Positions 1 through 5,767 are shown, counted from the first letter of the stretch. The stretch: 5,767 nt of DNA from Lachnospiraceae bacterium (GCA_003488965.1 DNJW01000145.1:1-5767); one strand, 5' to 3'. Made by a program: numbers and translations. Notes: generated by a model from the sequence alone, not told the origin.

Positions 1-173
1 AGATATCCAAGCTTCATGAGACGACTGTCCGTGGAACTTTGGGCGAGCTTTTGGCGTTTTATTCCCAAAACAACCCTAAAGGGGAAATTGTTATAGTGTT
101 GGGGCCGTCGGAAACCGAAACCCAGACGGTTCCTCATAAAAACAAATACAAAACGTTTCAAAGCAATAAATAG
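1..173 (+). CDS. rsmI: 16S rRNA (cytidine-2'-O)-methyltransferase RsmI, C-terminal part (5' end outside window)
   Basis: This is the last 56 codons of a gene that enters from the left; the first two bases (ag) complete a preceding codon, probably Glu. RsmI methylates the 2'-O of cytidine 1402 in the decoding centre of 16S rRNA, using S-adenosylmethionine, in the cytoplasm. The visible part carries the family's C-terminal signature: ISKLHE, then VRGTLGELLAFY, then NPKGEIVIVLGP. This matches the usual 'ELTKLHEE..RGTL.EL...PKGEIVLVV' ending of RsmI. After it comes a polar tail of about 22 residues rich in Thr and Lys, which looks unconserved. The catalytic tetrapyrrole-methylase-like fold lies upstream of the window. 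The stop is 18 bases before the next start, so the two genes are probably co-transcribed. Identification rests on a short segment but the motif is distinctive. Confidence 0.85.
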   Translation, partial: ISKLHETTVRGTLGELLAFYSQNNPKGEIVIVLGPSETETQTVPHKNKYKTFQSNK

Positions 174-191
174 TTAAAAACGAAGAAGATT

Positions 192-1070
192 ATGAACAAA
201 AGTTTTATTGCGTCCGTGGCAGTAATCATGGCTCTGTCCGTCGGCTCATGTACCAAAAATTCAAAAGAAGAGACCTCTGCCAATGACACCACCATCACAA
301 TGACAAAGGATGAACTCGCGTTTCGCGTTGCAACCCAGGATAGCCTTCTTTCCCTGCTGAATGATATCTCATCCGATATGATGCAGATTAAAAGTATGGA
401 ATATATTGTTGCGACTCCTTCGGCTGTCAATGGCGAATCTACATCTAAACGTCAGCAGATAAAGAATGATATGGCGGCAATCAGCGAGGCTCTCGCTCAG
501 CGTCGTCAGAGACTTGAGGAACTGGAGAAAAAACTTAATGAATCCGGCAATAAGAATACCACACTGAACAAGACCATCCAGAGTCTTAAAGATCAGATAG
601 CTCAAAACCAGGAGATGATCAATACTCTTAATGAACAGCTCAAGGCCGCCAACATTAAGATTGCTGAACTCAACACTACGGTTGATTCACTCCATTCGAC
701 AGTAGCGACGGAGAAAGAAAGTCGTGAGCAGGCCGAACAGGAGGCTGTGACTCTCACTAATGAGCTGAATACCTGCTATTATGCTCTCGGCTCTAAAAAG
801 GAACTGCAGGCCAATAATATAATTAAAACCGGCTTCCTCAGAAAAACAAAAATCATGCAGGGGGATTATGAACTGTCATATTTCACCCATGCAGATAAGC
901 GCACACTCAAGCAACTTCCCCTTCACAACAAGAAAGCTAAGGTTATGACTTCTCAGCCTTCTGATTCTTACCGCATAGATGAAGCAGCCAACGGGGAAAA
1001 GGTATTGGTTATTACTAATCCGAGCCGTTTCTGGGCAGCCTCGAATTTCCTCGTGGTTCAAATAGATTGA
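192..1070 (+). CDS. Coiled-coil lipoprotein, Cbp1-like (putative collagen-binding adhesin family)
   Basis: This is a 292-residue exported lipoprotein. Residues 1-20 form a type II signal peptide: Asn-Lys-Ser start, hydrophobic core 5-16, lipobox VGSC with Cys20 as the lipidated residue. Position +2 is Thr, and a Lys-Glu-Glu stretch follows at 25-27, a weak candidate for a Bacteroidetes surface-export signal. Residues about 84-195 are a long, charged heptad-type coiled coil. The C-terminal domain (about 194-292) has conserved-looking blocks: CYYALGSKKEL, GFLRKTK, LPLHNKKAKVMTSQPSDSY and a final ITNPSRFWAASNFLVV. From memory this domain is widespread in Bacteroidetes lipoproteins annotated as Cbp1-family collagen-binding glycoprotein adhesins; collagen binding by this protein is inference only. 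Three O-glycosylation sequons (D32-T-T, D50-S-L, D165-S-L) fit a glycoprotein. The start at 192 is chosen because the next Met (codon 13) would destroy the signal peptide. No Shine-Dalgarno is visible, only an A-rich leader. It follows rsmI by 18 bases and is followed by a terminator. Confidence 0.87.
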   Translation: MNKSFIASVAVIMALSVGSCTKNSKEETSANDTTITMTKDELAFRVATQDSLLSLLNDISSDMMQIKSMEYIVATPSAVNGESTSKRQQIKNDMAAISEALAQRRQRLEELEKKLNESGNKNTTLNKTIQSLKDQIAQNQEMINTLNEQLKAANIKIAELNTTVDSLHSTVATEKESREQAEQEAVTLTNELNTCYYALGSKKELQANNIIKTGFLRKTKIMQGDYELSYFTHADKRTLKQLPLHNKKAKVMTSQPSDSYRIDEAANGEKVLVITNPSRFWAASNFLVVQID

Positions 1071-1093
1071 GATTAATATTACCTTATAGTTCA

Positions 1094-1134
1094 AAGATGT
1101 CGTTCCGATTGTTTTCGGGGCGACATTTTGTTTT
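1094..1134 (+). terminator. Rho-independent terminator after the lipoprotein gene
   Basis: An inverted repeat starts 24 bases after the lipoprotein stop. The outer stem is AAGATGTCG (1094-1102) with CGACATTTT (1121-1129), nine pairs including one G-U. It continues through two U-G pairs (1103-1104 with 1119-1120) and CCGA/TCGG (1105-1108 with 1115-1118), closing a six-base loop TTGTTT. The 3' arm runs into a T-rich tract ending at 1134. The T-rich side is on the + strand, so it ends the rsmI-lipoprotein unit and separates it from ftsY. Confidence 0.82.
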
Positions 1135-1154
1135 AGAGTAATGATACCCATAAG

Positions 1155-1185
1155 TTGTCCTTATAAATAAAAAATGCTAAATTTG
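1155..1185 (+). promoter_or_regulatory. Bacteroidetes-type promoter for the ftsY operon
   Basis: A perfect match to the Bacteroidetes -7 consensus TAnnTTTG is present as TAAATTTG at 1178-1185. A TTG at 1155-1157 lies 20 bases upstream and fits the -33 element (TTTG/TTG) at a normal spacing. The spacer is A/T-rich. The promoter sits 20 bases after the terminator and is the only good match in the intergenic gap, so it should drive ftsY and the genes after it. Transcription should begin around 1191-1194, giving a leader of about 118 bases. Confidence 0.75.
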
Positions 1186-1200
1186 CACATTGAAGCAACA

Positions 1201-1275
1201 GCTCCAACTGGAGTCGGACTATCAGATGCACCTATGGTGCAGGATGTGTAAAACGCATGTCCGGCAAATCCGAGC
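1201..1275 (+). promoter_or_regulatory. Candidate structured leader RNA of the ftsY operon (three-way junction)
   Basis: Between promoter and ftsY the leader can form a compact fold. Hairpin A pairs CTCC (1202-1205) with GGAG (1210-1213) around loop AACT. A closing helix P1 pairs GTCGGAC (1213-1219) with GTCCGGC (1259-1265), seven pairs including one U-G, although base 1213 is shared with hairpin A. Inside it are P2, TGCACC/GGTGCA (1227-1232 with 1236-1241) with triloop TAT, and P3, ATGTGT/ACGCAT (1244-1249 with 1253-1258, one U-G) with triloop AAA. The joining segments are 7, 2 and 0 bases. Just downstream, TCCGA (1269-1273) and GAGC (1272-1275) can pair instead with TCGGA (1214-1218) and GCTC (1201-1204), so an alternative fold exists. 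There is no terminator hairpin before ftsY, so any control would act on translation or RNA stability. I do not recognise a known riboswitch. The pairing is seen by eye only, and function is inference. Confidence 0.42.
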
Positions 1276-1309
1276 AGAGTAAAATCAAGTATTTGACCAG
1301 TAATTTACT

Positions 1310-2272
1310 ATGGGTTTATTCAACTTTTTTTCCAAAGAGAAGAAACAGACTCTTGACAAAGGCCTTGAAAAGACCAAGACCGGTGTGTTCAGCAAAATAG
1401 CCCGTGCAATAGCCGGAAAAAAAACTATAGATGATGATTTTCTTGATAATCTTGAGGAGATTTTCATCACCAGTGACATAGGCGTAGAAACGACTCTTAA
1501 AATAATTGAGCGTCTTCAGGCAAGAGTAGCTCGAGATAAATATGTGAATTCCTCAGAGCTAAATTCTCTTCTGGTTGACGAAATATCACAGCTCCTTGGT
1601 GAGAACGAGGAGGAAATTCAGATAGAGGATTTTACGGTACCTCATACCGGCAATCCTCATGTCATCATGGTGGTGGGCGTGAACGGCGTAGGTAAGACAA
1701 CTACTATCGGAAAGCTTGCCGCGCAGTTTAAGAAAGCCGGCAATAAGGTGATGCTTGGCGCCGCCGATACATTCCGAGCGGCTGCTGTGGAGCAACTTGA
1801 TGCGTGGGGTGAACGTGCCGGTGTTCCGGTGGTAAAGCAGAAGCTTGGTGCCGATCCGGCTTCTGTGGCATTTGATACCCTTCAGAGCGCCAAAGCCAAC
1901 AATATGGACGTAGTAATCATTGATACAGCAGGACGTCTTCATAATAAGAAGGGGCTTATGGATGAGCTTACAAAAATCCGCAATGTGATGAAGAAGGTTG
2001 TTCCTGACGCGCCCCATGAAGTGCTGCTGGTATTAGACGGTAGCACGGGACAGAATGCATTTGAACAGGCCAAACAATTTGTCGCAGCCACTCAGGTCAA
2101 TGAGCTGGCAATAACCAAACTTGACGGCACAGCCAAGGGCGGAGTTGTGATCGGTATCAGCGATCAGTTCAAGATCCCGGTTAAATATATCGGCCTGGGC
2201 GAAGGAATTGATGATCTGCAGGTGTTCCATAAAAAAGAGTTCATAGAATCACTCTTTGGCGATAAGAAATGA
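1310..2272 (+). CDS. ftsY: Signal recognition particle receptor FtsY
   Basis: FtsY is the SRP receptor: it docks ribosome-nascent chain-SRP complexes at the inner membrane and hydrolyses GTP together with Ffh to hand nascent membrane proteins to SecYEG. The 320 residues begin with MGLFNFFSKEKK, a short amphipathic, basic membrane-targeting segment in place of the long acidic A domain of E. coli FtsY, as is usual for compact FtsY proteins. The N domain (about 20-105) includes ARAIAGKKTID and the DIGVETT turn at 56-62. The G domain carries the SRP-GTPase motifs in order: P-loop GVNGVGKTTT at 123-132, DTFRAAA at 153-159, DTAGR at 205-209, TKLDGTAKGG at 269-278, and the closing GLGEGIDDLQVF at 295-306. 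The last block (with TKLDGTAKGG) distinguishes FtsY from Ffh, and there is no M domain. It is the first gene of the operon, with a leader of about 118 bases, and its TGA overlaps the rimO ATG. No Shine-Dalgarno precedes the start. Confidence 0.97.
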   Translation: MGLFNFFSKEKKQTLDKGLEKTKTGVFSKIARAIAGKKTIDDDFLDNLEEIFITSDIGVETTLKIIERLQARVARDKYVNSSELNSLLVDEISQLLGENEEEIQIEDFTVPHTGNPHVIMVVGVNGVGKTTTIGKLAAQFKKAGNKVMLGAADTFRAAAVEQLDAWGERAGVPVVKQKLGADPASVAFDTLQSAKANNMDVVIIDTAGRLHNKKGLMDELTKIRNVMKKVVPDAPHEVLLVLDGSTGQNAFEQAKQFVAATQVNELAITKLDGTAKGGVVIGISDQFKIPVKYIGLGEGIDDLQVFHKKEFIESLFGDKK

Positions 2273-3567
2273 AGCTCCCGAGGGTAAATATCATATCGCT
2301 TGGTTGCTCAAAAAACCTTATTGACACCGAGCGCCTTATGAAAATGCTTTCAGATACAGGGATAAATGTGGTCTTTGAATCTGAAAAGCCAGAAAAGAAC
2401 GACATTGTTGTAATCAACACTTGTGGCTTTATAGGAGATTCCAAAGAAGAGTCCATTAATACGATTCTTCAATGGGTACAGCAAAAAGAGCAGAACCACA
2501 TCAGAGCTGTTTACGTGATGGGGTGTCTCTCTGAACGCTATCGTGATATTCTTCCGAAGGAGATTGAAGGAGTAGACGGCTGGTTTGGAAAAACAGATTG
2601 GCCGGGAATAGTAAAATGTGTTTCCGGCTTATCTCCTGCTGTTTCTAAATATGACCGCATCATCACCACACCGAAACATCATGCTTATCTGAAAATTTCA
2701 GAAGGTTGCAATAGATTCTGTGCCTTCTGTGCCATACCCCTTATTACCGGACGACACCAATCCCGCACTATCGAGGCGATTGCAGATGAGGTGAAGAGCC
2801 TTTGCGCCCGAGGGGTAAAGGAGTTCAATGTGATAGCCCAGGATCTTTCGAGTTATGGCTTAGATATTTACGGCGAAAAGAAACTTGCACAGCTTGTCGA
2901 TACCATTGCCGGAATTGATGGTGTGGAATGGATTCGTCTTCATTATGCGTATCCTTCTGATTTTCCTTTGGATGTGCTTGATGTGATGGCTCGTCGAAAA
3001 AACGTATGTAAATACCTTGATATAGCTCTTCAGCATATTTCAGATAATGTTCTCGGCAATATGAGAAGACATATCTCGTCTGCGCAAACCCGCGACCTTC
3101 TTGCAGAAATCAGGAAAAGGGTTCCGGGAATCCATATCCGTACCACTTTAATGGTCGGTTTTCCCGGGGAGGGAGAGGATGAGTTCCAAGAGCTTTTGGA
3201 TTTTGTAAGGGAGCAGAGATTCGAACGAATGGGCGCATTTGCTTATTGTGAGGAAGAAGACACCTTCGCAGCCAAACAATTTAAGGATGAGATTCCGGAA
3301 AGCACAAGGCAGAAGAGGCTTGACCAGTTAATGGCTTTGCAGGAGGAGATTTCCTCGGAAATCAACGAGAGTAAAATCGGAAAAGTTTTCAGAGTGATAA
3401 TAGACCGGGAGGAACCGGATTTCTATGTAGGCCGCACAGAATTTGATTCACCGGAAGTGGATCCGGAAGTGCTTATAGAGAAAAAAAGACCATTGAAGAG
3501 AGGTGAGTTTACAGAGGTGAGAATAGTACAGTCTCTCCCGTATGAACTTATAGGAGTGCCACTATGA
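2269..3567 (+). CDS. rimO: Ribosomal protein S12 methylthiotransferase RimO
   Basis: RimO is a radical-SAM methylthiotransferase that adds a methylthio group to the beta-carbon of a conserved Asp in ribosomal protein S12 (Asp88/89 in E. coli numbering), in the cytoplasm. At 432 residues it is of normal length and appears intact. The N-terminal MTTase domain has LGCSKNLIDTE and the three cluster ligands Cys13, Cys52 (INTCGFI) and Cys86 (MGC). The radical-SAM core has EGCNRFCAFCAIP with Cys147, Cys151 and Cys154 binding the second [4Fe-4S] cluster, followed by TGRHQSR. The region 292-300 (TTLMVGFPG) is the usual core strand and glycine turn. A TRAM domain occupies about 366-432. The TGRHQSR and S12-type 'LGCSKN' features favour RimO over the tRNA enzymes MiaB and MtaB. 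ATG overlaps the ftsY stop by four bases, and its own TGA overlaps the next ATG in the same way. Confidence 0.97.
   Translation: MKLPRVNIISLGCSKNLIDTERLMKMLSDTGINVVFESEKPEKNDIVVINTCGFIGDSKEESINTILQWVQQKEQNHIRAVYVMGCLSERYRDILPKEIEGVDGWFGKTDWPGIVKCVSGLSPAVSKYDRIITTPKHHAYLKISEGCNRFCAFCAIPLITGRHQSRTIEAIADEVKSLCARGVKEFNVIAQDLSSYGLDIYGEKKLAQLVDTIAGIDGVEWIRLHYAYPSDFPLDVLDVMARRKNVCKYLDIALQHISDNVLGNMRRHISSAQTRDLLAEIRKRVPGIHIRTTLMVGFPGEGEDEFQELLDFVREQRFERMGAFAYCEEEDTFAAKQFKDEIPESTRQKRLDQLMALQEEISSEINESKIGKVFRVIIDREEPDFYVGRTEFDSPEVDPEVLIEKKRPLKRGEFTEVRIVQSLPYELIGVPL
3552..3556 (+). promoter_or_regulatory. Shine-Dalgarno-like AGGAG before menF
   Basis: AGGAG lies seven bases before the ATG at 3564, inside the end of rimO. 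It is notable because the other starts in this window have no such site, as expected for Bacteroidetes. Two ATG codons stand in tandem (3564 and 3567); the spacing suits the first better. Since these bases also encode RimO residues near Ile-Gly-Val, the match could be chance. Confidence 0.35.
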
Positions 3568-4679
3568 TGCATAGTCAACTTAAGGAAGTATTTGAAGCCG
3601 CAAAGAAATGTTCGGCTCTAAACATTCCGTTTGTTCTTTTTTCCTATCCCGGAGAAAAAGAATATATTTTTTTTGCGGATCCAATACCGGATTCCGAGAA
3701 AGAATATCTTTATGTCCCGATGCTTGACGCGCCAGATTCCGAGGGATTTTTCATAAACATGTTTGATAATGGCAATCAGATACATCCGGCTGTTATCGAA
3801 CCAGCGATGTCTGCCCAAGAAGTTCTTGCTACAGATTTTGACAAGATGCCAGGCGCCACCATACATCCCTCGGATGAATCCACCAGCCCGGAGATTTATG
3901 ATGCTGAAATTGTCACTGTGACGAGTCTCTTGAATTCCAGACGGGAGAAATGTGTGATATCAAGGTGTGTAAACATGACAGATGATGAGAATCCTGTTAA
4001 TGTTGCGTTTAGATATTTCCAGAAAAATCCCTCATGCTTCCGTTTCATATACTTCACTCGCGATACCGGTCTTTGGTTTGGAGCCACCCCTGAACTACTC
4101 GCAGATATTGACACATTCAAAGGTGAGCTCCATACGGTCTCTCTCGCCGGAACCCGAGAAAAAGGCACAAATGGAGATTGGGATGAAAAGAATAAACTTG
4201 AACATGATGCAGTGACCGACTATATTGTCGAGATTCTTAGGGGACATGCACTTGAAGTTCAGATAGAGAGCGATACATGCGTATCTTTTGGTACGATTGA
4301 ACACCTGTGTAACCGGATATCGGCATTTGGCGAAATAAACACTGAAAGTATCATTTCCAATCTTGCTCCTACGCCAGCCGTATGTGGGTATCCTACGGAA
4401 AACGCCCATAAATATATCGAGATGCTCGAACATCACTCAAGGCATTGCTATGGGGGTTGGATCGGAATGAAGCAGGGTTCCCATTCCCGTTTCTTCGTCA
4501 ATCTGCGCAGCGCGTTCGTAGAGAAACTCCCAGATGGCAGATACCGCTATAATATATATGGCGGGGGCGGCATCACAAAGAAAAGCAAACCACTGACAGA
4601 ATGGAATGAGGCCCAGGCAAAAATGGAACCTCTGCTCTCTGAGATCAAAGCATCTAAACACACCCTTGGAAAAAGATGA
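3564..4679 (+). CDS. menF: Isochorismate synthase (MenF-type chorismate-binding enzyme)
   Basis: The enzyme converts chorismate to isochorismate with Mg2+, the first committed step towards menaquinone. Its 371 residues have a variable N-terminal part and a complete chorismate-binding domain (about 110-365). By motif comparison with EntC/MenF the catalytic residues are all present: Lys129 (KCVISR, the general base that activates water), Glu177 (ATPELL, general acid), Glu213 (LEHD) and Glu346 (LTEW) as Mg ligands, and Arg315 (NLRSA) for the carboxylate. SLAGTREKG at 193-201 carries Ala-Gly rather than the Lys of the PabB-type PIKG motif. LAPTPAVCGYP (267-277) and IYGGGGITKKSKP (331-343) are further signatures. 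Water-activating Lys129 argues against anthranilate synthase. No isochorismate-pyruvate lyase gene is nearby, so siderophore or salicylate synthesis is not suggested. It overlaps rimO upstream and the SGNH gene downstream by ATGA. The next menaquinone gene (menD), often adjacent in Bacteroides, does not follow here. Confidence 0.92.
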   Translation: MMHSQLKEVFEAAKKCSALNIPFVLFSYPGEKEYIFFADPIPDSEKEYLYVPMLDAPDSEGFFINMFDNGNQIHPAVIEPAMSAQEVLATDFDKMPGATIHPSDESTSPEIYDAEIVTVTSLLNSRREKCVISRCVNMTDDENPVNVAFRYFQKNPSCFRFIYFTRDTGLWFGATPELLADIDTFKGELHTVSLAGTREKGTNGDWDEKNKLEHDAVTDYIVEILRGHALEVQIESDTCVSFGTIEHLCNRISAFGEINTESIISNLAPTPAVCGYPTENAHKYIEMLEHHSRHCYGGWIGMKQGSHSRFFVNLRSAFVEKLPDGRYRYNIYGGGGITKKSKPLTEWNEAQAKMEPLLSEIKASKHTLGKR

Positions 4680-5767
4680 AAGAACCTATCCATAAGTTAT
4701 TGATAATATTGATTGTAGCCCTCCTGATTCTTGGAGGCCTGTCTTTTATTCCATGGAGTACCATCTCTGGGGGTAAATTGCATGATTACAATCTTCTATC
4801 GGATATTTTGATCTCCTCGCCAGACTCCTTGGAAAAAGAAACTCCGGAGGAAGAGAATGATATGGATCCAGAGCTTTTAAAGATTATGCTCAATGATTCG
4901 GCTAAGAATGAGGTAAAGGAATACATGGCTCCCGGTTATATGGATTCCGTAGAGACACCTTCCACCAGTATTATTCCTGATTCTGTCAAGATTCAGCCGA
5001 TTAAGGAGGGCGATCTAGTGGTCTTGGAGGATTATACCGTTACCCAGCAAGGTTTACGGTATTTGAAAACCGCCATAGGATCAGGTACTTTAGCGAGAAT
5101 TGGAGTGGTCGGCGACAGCTATATAGAGGGAGATATAATGGTTCAGAATCTTCGCGAAATGCTTCAGGATCGTTTTGGTGGCAATGGCGTAGGGTATATG
5201 AACCTTTATTCTGATTTTCCCGGTTTCCGCCAGAGTGTGAGGCAGGGTGGAAAAGGATGGGAGGTCCATGACTTCAAGAAAGGGAAGAAAAACTATATAG
5301 GAGTGATGCAGCATTATTTCACTCCAGAAGGTAATGCCACAGCTTTGTATAAAGGAGTAAATAAATTCGGTCATCTAGACAAATGGGATAACTCCCGTTT
5401 TCTGTTCATATCGCCCGAAAACGCTGTGATTAAAACGAGGGTCGGAGGGAATAATGAATGGGTGTTACACAATATAACCGGTTCGACAGATGTTCAGGAG
5501 ATATATTTGTCATCTCCTACCGACCGATTCGAAATCGAAACCTCATCACCAGGTATAATCGGACTTGGAGTGTGGCTTGATGGAAATAATGGCATATCGT
5601 TAGACTGCATGTCTTCCCGTGGCTTCTCGGGTATATCCTTGGCAGATATAGATGAATCTCTTACATCAAAATTATCCCAATACATATCTTATGATTTAAT
5701 TATTCTTGAGTTTGGCATAAATGCGATGTCGGCCAAACAGAAAGATTACTCCGTATATGGGAGAAAG
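4676..5767 (+). CDS. Membrane-anchored SGNH/GDSL hydrolase, N-terminal part (3' end outside window)
   Basis: The reading frame is open from ATG 4676 to the window edge (364 codons, no stop), with the ATG overlapping the menF stop. Residues 7-26 form one hydrophobic segment without a lipobox Cys, so the protein is probably an inner-membrane signal-anchored protein facing the periplasm. Residues about 45-110 are an acidic, Ser/Pro-containing linker with four O-glycosylation sequons. The SGNH domain begins near 138: block I is GVVGDSYIEG (143-152) with nucleophile Ser148; a second conserved-looking block is SSRGFSGISL (313-322); block III is LEFGINAM (344-351) with Asn349. The roughly 160 residues between blocks I and II are longer than in a minimal SGNH fold and contain a beta-rich stretch (about 240-308), suggesting an inserted domain as in the peptidoglycan O-acetylesterase Ape1. 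The catalytic Asp-His block lies beyond the window. In Bacteroidetes such proteins often stand beside MBOAT O-acyltransferases, so a role in acylation or deacylation of a cell-surface polysaccharide is likely but unproved. Confidence 0.86.
   Translation, partial: MKEPIHKLLIILIVALLILGGLSFIPWSTISGGKLHDYNLLSDILISSPDSLEKETPEEENDMDPELLKIMLNDSAKNEVKEYMAPGYMDSVETPSTSIIPDSVKIQPIKEGDLVVLEDYTVTQQGLRYLKTAIGSGTLARIGVVGDSYIEGDIMVQNLREMLQDRFGGNGVGYMNLYSDFPGFRQSVRQGGKGWEVHDFKKGKKNYIGVMQHYFTPEGNATALYKGVNKFGHLDKWDNSRFLFISPENAVIKTRVGGNNEWVLHNITGSTDVQEIYLSSPTDRFEIETSSPGIIGLGVWLDGNNGISLDCMSSRGFSGISLADIDESLTSKLSQYISYDLIILEFGINAMSAKQKDYSVYGRK

Noticed and set aside
228..1070. Alternative lipoprotein start at codon 13 (ATG 228)
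   Set aside because: It would leave only seven residues before the lipobox Cys, too short for a signal peptide.
1201..1275. Hammerhead or other known self-cleaving ribozyme, suggested by the three-way junction
   Set aside because: The hammerhead core CUGAUGA...GAAA is missing from the joining segments, and I recognise no other ribozyme core.
1191..1309. SRP RNA (4.5S/ffs), which would be an attractive neighbour for ftsY
   Set aside because: The conserved SRP loop with GGAAG-type and AGCA internal-loop sequences is absent, and the fold is a three-way junction rather than a long rod.
1586..2017. 143-residue reading frame on the minus strand inside ftsY
   Set aside because: It lies wholly antisense to the conserved GTPase domain, has no recognisable motif and no promoter; the + strand frame explains the sequence fully.
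4095..4436. 113-residue minus-strand frame inside menF
   Set aside because: Antisense to catalytic motifs of MenF, Cys/Phe-rich and low-complexity in a way typical of shadow frames; no start context.
3564..4679. Calling the chorismate enzyme anthranilate synthase (TrpE) or PabB
   Set aside because: Lys129 at the water-activating position and SLAGTREKG without the PabB Lys fit isochorismate synthase; no glutamine amidotransferase partner is adjacent.
4676..4760. SGNH hydrolase as a lipoprotein
   Set aside because: The hydrophobic segment is followed by Phe-Ile-Pro-Trp and contains no Cys, so a signal anchor is the better reading.
5090..5374. 94-residue minus-strand frame opposite the SGNH gene
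   Set aside because: The opposite strand encodes the conserved GDS block and an unbroken 364-codon frame overlapping menF, so this is a shadow.

Overview
The window looks like a stretch of a Bacteroidales chromosome. The grounds are a promoter with the Bacteroidetes-type -7 box (TAAATTTG), near absence of Shine-Dalgarno sequences, a lipoprotein and an anchored SGNH hydrolase of Bacteroidetes type, and isochorismate synthase, which fits a menaquinone-using anaerobe. A gut family such as Muribaculaceae is possible, but the sequence alone does not settle it. All supported genes are on the + strand. I see no mobile element, CRISPR array, tRNA or rRNA.

Positions 1-1134 are the end of one transcription unit. 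It holds the last 56 codons of a 16S rRNA 2'-O-methyltransferase (rsmI). After 18 bases comes a 292-residue lipoprotein with a long coiled coil and a conserved C-terminal domain that I associate with the Cbp1-like collagen-binding adhesin family. A strong hairpin plus T-run terminator (1094-1134) closes the unit.

Positions 1155-1309 hold a clear promoter and a leader of about 118 bases. The leader can fold into a compact three-way junction plus a flanking hairpin, which I do not recognise as any known RNA family. It is the most interesting noncoding part of the window.

Positions 1310-5767 are a tightly packed operon: ftsY (SRP receptor), rimO (methylthiolation of ribosomal protein S12), menF-like isochorismate synthase (menaquinone entry step), and an N-terminally anchored SGNH/GDSL hydrolase that runs off the right edge. 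All three junctions are 4-base ATGA overlaps, so the genes are probably co-transcribed and translationally coupled. The first two genes serve protein targeting and the ribosome; the third serves respiration; the fourth probably acts on an envelope polysaccharide. I see no single pathway uniting them.

The two exported proteins (lipoprotein and SGNH hydrolase) carry D-(S/T)-(A/I/L/M/T/V) tripeptides, the Bacteroidetes O-glycosylation sequon. Four of them cluster in the linker of the hydrolase.
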